Below, piece after piece: positions 7,013 through 11,614 of a DNA stretch of 11,614 nt. The position numbers and the translations under genes are program-made. The DNA is from Isotricha intestinalis (Eukaryota; Ciliophora; Litostomatea; Vestibuliferida; Isotrichidae), in NCBI GenBank assembly GCA_023807065.1, contig JAJJLU010004565.1, positions 1 to 11,614 on the forward strand. Reading direction: 5' to 3'. Position 1 is the first letter of the stretch; every line of letters begins with the position of its first letter. Below the pieces are notes generated by a model. It did not search any database. It had not been told where the DNA came from and saw nothing but the letters and a program-made list of their open reading frames with translations.

Positions 7013-8887
7013 TTATTTAATAGGAGGTAAATTGAGATCAGTAACAATAGCTAAATGATTTTGTCTTAAACCATTTTTTAAATCTCTAATTTTATTTTTA
7101 GAATACTCATCATTATTATCTAATTTATCAAAAAGCATTTCATCTTGATGTCTCATTTTACTATTATAATAAAAATCCAAATTAACAATCAACAAAGCAC
7201 TACCTAAATAATTATTACTATTCATTCCTCCAAGAATAATTAATTTATTAGAATAAATAACACTTTGATGACCACATCTAGAGAAAACATTAAAATTACT
7301 TAATTCATTATTATATAATTCAATTTTCATCCAATTAAAATTTTCTAAATCTAAAATAAATGTATCATTTAAAGCAAAAGAATCACTCATTTCATCATTT
7401 CTTCCTCCATGAATAATAATAAAACCACCTTTTTCATAATAATTCATTGAATGAAAATATCTTGGTGAAGGAGGTTTACCTCCAGTAACAGGTTGAACCC
7501 AATCTAAAGGTTTTTTCCCTAATATTAATATCCATAATTGATTACAAATTCCTCCATTTTCCTTATTTTTTCCTCCAAAAATATATATTCCTTTTTCTTT
7601 AACTCTATTATCTTTAATTAAATTTTTTAAAGCTTCAGTATCTGGATATTTATATATACTAAATTTATGGGATGAAACTACATCATTTGGAATTACAGTA
7701 CATGATGAATGACCAAATAATTTAGGTCCTGGAGTATAATAATTTATTGAAGCAACATTCCATTTTAAAGGATTAAAATTTAATATATACGTATCATTTA
7801 ATATTTCATTATCTTCACTTACTCCTCCATGAATTAACATTTGAGTTCCTAATAATTCTGATATATGATTTCTTCTATTTGAAACTCCGTTTTTAACAAT
7901 TTGAGGAGTAGAAAAAGTATTATCATTAAAATTATATATTTCAAAACCTACTGTTAATGAAGAATTAGTATATTTTGTTCTTCCACCAAATAAATACATT
8001 TTATTCTGATATATTATTCCAGAATGTCCAAAACGACAATTTGTAGCATTTGATGTTTTTATTTTTTTCCATGACAAAGTATTTACATTTAAACTCCATA
8101 TATATAATTGCTTCATTTGAGATGATATTCCACCTGATATTATTATTTCATTTCCTTTTGTTGATAAAGAAAATTGTTCTCTTCCTTCAGGGAAATTGAC
8201 ATTAGGATATTTATAATATGAAAATAAACGTAATTGTTCATTTTGTGGAATAGGAGGTAAAACTTTTTCATCTTTTTTCTTTTTACTATTTTCATTTTCT
8301 TTATTCATATCAATAACAGGAACTTCAATATCAAATTTTGGTTGAACAACAGCTACTCTAATTTTTGGCATTTTAACTTTATATTTCATAGTGTATCCTT
8401 CAAATATTTTAATTGAATCATCAAATTTTTGTTTTTGTCTTAATAAAAAATCTTTATTAATTTCATTATAAATAAAATGATTATTTCTTAATATTGAAAT
8501 ACTATTATATGGATTTCTATAATTTAATTCTGGGACATTAACTTTTAAAGCAGATTCCTCATTTAGATATCCTAATTTATTTTCAAAGCTTTTATTAAAA
8601 TTATACATTCTTTTTATTAAAACTTGATCATCATAAGTAATAAAATTTGTTTTTGGAAGATTTGATTTTTTTTCATCTTCGTAAGTTAAATGATAATTTT
8701 TCATTGATGATTGAATTAAATCATTATATTTGTCTAATGGAAGTATTGTTATTGGAGTATGGGGATATTTTAAATTTTTTAATTTTTTGTTATTGTGACG
8801 TGAAGTTAAAGAATTTCTTATTGAATTTATTGTATTTAAAGGACTATTTGATATGGAAATTTGAGAAGTGTTTAATCGATTTTGCAT
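7013..8887 (-). CDS. Kelch-repeat beta-propeller protein with basic N-terminal extension
   Basis: Kelch propellers are protein-binding scaffolds. The 624-residue product has six kelch blades, each marked by a Gly-Gly doublet after a hydrophobic strand: 252-253, 301-302, 354-355, 438-439, 494-495 and 553-554. Most blades also carry the downstream aromatic/Trp positions (W264, W273, W376, W452, W463, W519), and blades are preceded by R-x-G-H/S-like turns such as CRFGHSG (284-290) and RCGHQS (537-542). The wider third spacing reflects an insert of about 30 residues (about 400-432). Residues 1-220 are a polar, Ser/Asn/Lys-rich extension without a recognised domain. About 65 residues of charged, coil-prone sequence follow the last blade. 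There is no signal peptide or TM helix, so it should be cytosolic or cytoskeletal. Six blades suggest a closed propeller. The partner cannot be predicted. The stop is TAA. Confidence 0.92.
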   Translation of the reverse strand: MQNRLNTSQISISNSPLNTINSIRNSLTSRHNNKKLKNLKYPHTPITILPLDKYNDLIQSSMKNYHLTYEDEKKSNLPKTNFITYDDQVLIKRMYNFNKSFENKLGYLNEESALKVNVPELNYRNPYNSISILRNNHFIYNEINKDFLLRQKQKFDDSIKIFEGYTMKYKVKMPKIRVAVVQPKFDIEVPVIDMNKENENSKKKKDEKVLPPIPQNEQLRLFSYYKYPNVNFPEGREQFSLSTKGNEIIISGGISSQMKQLYIWSLNVNTLSWKKIKTSNATNCRFGHSGIIYQNKMYLFGGRTKYTNSSLTVGFEIYNFNDNTFSTPQIVKNGVSNRRNHISELLGTQMLIHGGVSEDNEILNDTYILNFNPLKWNVASINYYTPGPKLFGHSSCTVIPNDVVSSHKFSIYKYPDTEALKNLIKDNRVKEKGIYIFGGKNKENGGICNQLWILILGKKPLDWVQPVTGGKPPSPRYFHSMNYYEKGGFIIIHGGRNDEMSDSFALNDTFILDLENFNWMKIELYNNELSNFNVFSRCGHQSVIYSNKLIILGGMNSNNYLGSALLIVNLDFYYNSKMRHQDEMLFDKLDNNDEYSKNKIRDLKNGLRQNHLAIVTDLNLPPIK

Positions 8888-9186
8888 TACAGTTAAGAAA
8901 TTATTTTATTATTTATTAAATTTTATTAAAAAAATTATTTTAGGAAATTATAATTTGTTTTATTTAAGAATTTAATATTTTTATTCTAAATATTTTACAT
9001 TTAATTATAAATAATAAAGAGTATATGGATTATTTGTTTGTGTTTAAGTATGATGAATTTCAAAGTATAAATATAATAAATTTTTACATTTTACTATTAC
9101 TTCTACCTCTAATTAAAGGAGTTCTTTCTTTATTTTAAAAATTTTTTGTTTTTATCCTGCTTTATTATTAAAAGAGTAATAATTTA

Positions 9187-9359
9187 TTTTAGTCAATTGA
9201 ATAATAATTTAAGGGATTTGTATTAATATTATTAAATTAAACATTAAGAAAAAGGATTTATTCATTTTGAGAGAAAGGGAGAAAAATAATTGATATGAAA
9301 TATCTAATTTTATTGATCTCATATTTATGATTTAATTTTTTTTTAGTCAAATAATAATT
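9187..9359 (+). repeat. Imperfect direct repeat pair, 19 shared bases
   Basis: TTTTAGTCAA followed by ATAATAATT occurs at 9187-9209, where TTGA is inserted between the two halves, and at 9341-9359 without the insert. The copies are 154 bases apart. The mixed-base core AGTCAA makes this more than simple A/T repetition, but function is unknown. The span given covers both copies and the DNA between them. Confidence 0.45.
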
Positions 9360-9374
9360 GTCCAATTATTATTT
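9349..9374. repeat. 26-bp near-perfect palindrome
   Basis: AAATAATAATTG at 9349-9360 is followed by TC and then its exact complement CAATTATTATTT at 9363-9374. As a hairpin it would form an 11-bp stem with a GTCC loop. As duplex DNA it is a symmetric protein-binding-site-like element. Its left arm overlaps the second copy of the direct repeat. Confidence 0.6.
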
Positions 9375-10231
9375 TCTTCCTTATTTATAAATTTTTATCT
9401 AAAATTAAAATCATACTATTTATAAAATCCTTAAAATTGAAAACATTCAGAATTTCCAGATAAAGATATTAAATATTTCATTAAAGTAATATCATAATAA
9501 ATCTATATTTTACCAGAAAAACAATTAATATAATAATAATTCTTCATTTCTTTTCCAAAATATATAAAAAAATTAAACTTTGTTGAAAGAAAGAAACCAA
9601 ATAAATCAAACAATTCTTTTATTAGAAGATTATTACGATTATTTTGAAAACTTGAGAATTAATATTGAAAAATTGAAAGGAAAAAAATAATATTTTTTTC
9701 TATTGAATAATTAAAACAAAATATTTCCATAAAATCTCTCTTTAAAAAAAAAATAATTTTGAATGCTATTTTCTTCTTCAATTCAATTTTTCAAGATTAA
9801 ATAATCACATCAATCTAATGGTTTCTTTATGAATTATTGATTATTCAAATATAATTACATTCATTTTACTTTTAATATTTCTAATTCAAATAATTAATAT
9901 AAGGTTTTCTTTTTAAAAATCATTTCATTTTTTGTAAATATTTGAAAAATAATTTAAAGTTTGTATTTATGAAAATTATCATTAATTTTATATTATCGAT
10001 TGTTTTTATAATATATGATTTTAATCTTTTATTAAAGGAAATATTTGAGATTTTTTATTACATATTATCTATAATTTAAAAATTAAGATCTTTTGTTTTA
10101 ATGTTCTTTTTTCACTATATCTAATTTTTTTAAATTTAAATTCAGGAAAAAATAAATAATATTTTATACTTAATCATAAGAAATAAAAAGTATTTTTTAT
10201 AAAGTTCATTATTTTATAAATAGAATAATTA

Positions 10232-10249
10232 AAAAAGATTAAAAAGATT
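10232..10249 (+). repeat. Short tandem repeat, AAAAAGATT twice
   Basis: Two exact 9-base copies of AAAAAGATT sit head to tail. This is a minor low-complexity feature of the gap and is probably replication slippage. Confidence 0.5.
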
Positions 10250-10387
10250 AAAATAATATACACATATATCATTAAATTTATATTCTAAATTTTTTTGTTT
10301 TTTATTTGATTGAAAGCATTAATATAAATAAAAAGAAAAAGAAATAAAATAGAATGAACATTTAAAATTTTTTCAAAAAATAAAAAA

Positions 10388-10855
10388 TTATAAAAAAATG
10401 TGAATTAAATTCTTCTTCATATCAATCTCATTATTTGTCCTTTATCTTCTTTTAAATTATTTTATATATCTCAATTATTCTTTATTTTTAAATTTTTTTC
10501 ATATTTATTCTTAATTTTCATATTCAATATTTAATTTATTTTCTTTTTGAAATTATTCTTTTTACAAATTATAATTTCTTTTGTTTTTATCAAATTGTTT
10601 TTATGACATTTATTTAATTTATTTTTAATTGAAATACTTCTTTTTTTATTAAATTTATATAAATAAGTGTTTTTATTGACTTCTATTTCTTATTTTTACC
10701 CATTGAAGCTTCTAATTCTTGTTTATATTCATATCTTCTTTTGAGATTATCTTTATTTTTTTTAATTTTTCAATTTCTTCTTTTTTTAATTGGGTTATTT
10801 TCTCCTTTTTTGTTAATTGAATTATTTTTTTTTTAAATGTTTTTATATTCTTTAT
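10388..10855 (-). pseudogene. Possible decayed coiled-coil gene
   Basis: Reading the minus strand from 10855 downward, one frame is open for 47 codons to a TAG at 10712 and includes ITQLKKEEIEKLKK. A +1 shift inside an A run near 10757 continues it as a Lys/Arg/Glu-rich stretch with LKRRYEYKQELEASMG, ending in TAG at 10683. A third frame is open for 52 codons (10689 to 10531). A fourth, from about 10558 to 10388, is coil-like (FQKENKLNIEYEN) but carries six TAA and one TGA. Decay of CAA codons to TAA under AT mutation pressure would explain most of those. The block is very A-rich on this strand, as expected for a Lys/Glu/Gln-rich gene. Open stretches near 50 codons do occur by chance at this composition, so this remains tentative. 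No parent family is recognised and no start codon is evident. Confidence 0.33.
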
Positions 10856-10869
10856 TTATTATTTTATTT

Positions 10870-10898
10870 TCTTTAATATACAATTAATATATTAAAGA
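10870..10898. repeat. 11-bp inverted repeat upstream of the kinase gene
   Basis: TCTTTAATATA at 10870-10880 pairs with its complement at 10888-10898 around a 7-base loop (CAATTAA). It lies about 90 bases before the kinase start codon, so it could be a promoter element or a leader hairpin. Chance occurrence in A/T-rich DNA is a real alternative. Confidence 0.4.
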
Positions 10899-10987
10899 TA
10901 TATTATATAAATAAAGTTTTTTTTATTCATAATAATAAATGACTTTTTTTATATATTATATTAAATTATAAAAATTATATATATAAA

Positions 10988-11614
10988 ATGTCAAAAATAG
11001 ACAATATTTGGGAAAAATATAAAAAAATAGAAATCATAGGTTCAGGTGCATTTGGTGATGTGTATAGAGCTAAATATAATAAAGAATTCTTTGCAATAAA
11101 AGAAATTAAAACAAACAAATTAGATAAAAACAAATTTGATAGAGAAACAAAAGTTATGAAAAAAATGGAATGTGATAATTCAGTAAAATTGATAGAAAGC
11201 GTTGAAACAGAAGAATCATTTTATATTGTATCTGAATTATGCTATTCAAATCTTGCAGAACATTTAAAGACAAGAAAAAAAGGTTTATCAATAAAAGAAA
11301 TAAAAGAATTACTAACAGACTTAAATAAAGGATTTAAAGTAATGTATGAAAATAAAATAATACATGGAGATATCAAGCCTTCGAATGTTTTGTTGTCTTT
11401 TAATAAAAATAATGTGAATAAAGTATGTTTTAAAATATCTGATTTTGGTTTAAGTAAATTATATGAAGAAAATATTATAAGTAAAAGTATAAGAGGTACA
11501 TCTCAATTTATATCTCCTGAATGTTTGAAAGGTGAAAAAATAAATGATAAAAGTGATATATGGTCTTTAGGTATTCTTATTTATTATCTTTTATTTCAAA
11601 AGTATCCTTATAAT
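10988..11614 (+). CDS. Eukaryotic Ser/Thr protein kinase, 3' end beyond the window
   Basis: The frame is open from the ATG at 10988 to the last base, giving 209 codons with no stop; the gene continues past the window. It encodes a kinase catalytic domain from its first residues. The glycine loop GSGAFGDVY is at 18-26, the ATP-anchoring Lys is K38 in FAIKEI, and the helix C Glu is probably E53. The catalytic loop HGDIKPSN is at 126-133, DFG is at 152-154, the activation segment ends GTSQFISPE (170-178), and subdomain IX reads SDIWSLG (189-195). The KPSN after the catalytic Asp points to Ser/Thr specificity. The HRD Arg is replaced by Gly127, so activation-loop phosphorylation may not be the main switch. 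HGDIKP-type loops are known in Bub1 and PBK/TOPK, but the intact DFG here differs from those, so I assign no family. The ATG follows an A-rich leader (TATAAA) downstream of the long gap. Confidence 0.93.
   Translation, partial: MSKIDNIWEKYKKIEIIGSGAFGDVYRAKYNKEFFAIKEIKTNKLDKNKFDRETKVMKKMECDNSVKLIESVETEESFYIVSELCYSNLAEHLKTRKKGLSIKEIKELLTDLNKGFKVMYENKIIHGDIKPSNVLLSFNKNNVNKVCFKISDFGLSKLYEENIISKSIRGTSQFISPECLKGEKINDKSDIWSLGILIYYLLFQKYPYN

Larger units (their letters stand above)
8888..10987. other. 2.1-kb intergenic region without an intact gene
   Basis: This is by far the longest gap in an otherwise tightly packed window. It lies between two divergent starts, kelch (-) and kinase (+). Stops are frequent in all six frames and the longest open stretches are about 50 codons, which is near chance for such AT-rich DNA. 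No tRNA-like cloverleaf, GC-rich RNA island or transposase fragment was seen. It contains a near-perfect palindrome (9349-9374), an imperfect direct repeat (9187-9209 and 9341-9359), a small tandem repeat (10232-10249), a possible coiled-coil gene relic (10388-10855, -) and a hairpin (10870-10898). The promoters of the two flanking genes must also lie within it. Confidence 0.7.

Noticed and set aside
8647..8919. Plus-strand 90-codon open frame over the kelch gene start
   Set aside because: It is antisense to the kelch N-terminal extension, has no domain, and the sense frame is clearly the real one.
9087..9330. Minus-strand fragments including ERTPLIRGRSNSKM before a TAA, and a signal-peptide-like MNKSFFLMFNLIILIQIP
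   Set aside because: They are short, in different frames and separated by stops. They could be remnants of a gene but cannot be told from chance.
9577..9690. 37-codon open stretch on the + strand with protein-like content (LLLEDYYDYFENL)
   Set aside because: It has no start codon. At about one stop per ten codons, several stretches of this length are expected by chance in 2.1 kb. The opposite strand is equally open, so neither can be supported.
9969..10079. 36-codon hydrophobic open frame on the + strand
   Set aside because: It is T-rich DNA that encodes Ile/Phe/Leu by composition alone, with no supporting context.
8888..10987. tRNA or structured RNA gene in the gap
   Set aside because: No T-loop-like GTTCGANTC, no GC-rich paired island and no cloverleaf pattern was found by eye.
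1..11614. Reassigned stop codons (TAA/TAG as Gln, as in many ciliates)
   Set aside because: Gln is encoded by CAA in long intact frames, and TAA, TAG and TGA each end a recognisable protein at its natural C-terminus.

Overview
This window looks like nuclear DNA of a unicellular eukaryote with an extremely AT-rich, compact genome. Every gene is a eukaryotic type: a Rab GTPase with a C-terminal CC prenylation motif, an ITFG1/TIP-like FG-GAP protein, a membrane-anchored M14 carboxypeptidase, a kelch propeller protein and a Ser/Thr protein kinase. The start codons follow A-rich leaders and show no bacterial ribosome binding sites. The code appears standard: TGA ends the Rab gene, TAG ends the FG-GAP gene, TAA ends the others, and Gln is CAA inside the open frames. 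All five complete genes read as single uninterrupted exons. A ciliate with the standard code, an amoebozoan or an anaerobic gut fungus would all fit. The sequence alone does not decide between them.

Layout: Rab (100-903, +) converges on the FG-GAP/TIP-like gene (1193-3097, -). That gene diverges from the M14 carboxypeptidase gene (3180-5081, +) across only 82 bp. A four-TM membrane protein gene (5130-6815, +) follows 48 bp after the carboxypeptidase stop. It converges on the kelch gene (7013-8887, -). After a 2.1-kb stretch with no intact gene, a protein kinase gene starts at 10988 (+) and runs off the window end, so only its N-terminal 209 codons are visible.

The genes do not form an operon or a recognisable pathway. 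The only suggestive grouping is the divergent pair at 1193-5081. Both products carry signal peptides, many N-glycosylation sequons, one C-terminal TM helix and a short cytosolic tail, so both should pass through the ER to the surface or endolysosomal system. The Rab gene next to them is also a membrane-traffic gene, but a functional link is only inference.

The large gap (8888-10987) is not uniform. Its right part (about 10390-10860) is strikingly T-rich on the + strand. On the minus strand it contains consecutive frame-shifted stretches with K/E/Q/L coiled-coil-like sequence, which I read cautiously as a decayed gene. The left part holds a 26-bp near-perfect palindrome and an imperfect direct repeat. 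I found no tRNA, rRNA, CRISPR array or mobile element, and I do not see convincing evidence of an entirely new system. The best leads are the uncharacterised 561-residue four-TM protein, the altered switch II of the Rab, the membrane-anchored carboxypeptidase with a novel C-terminal ectodomain, and the relic in the gap.
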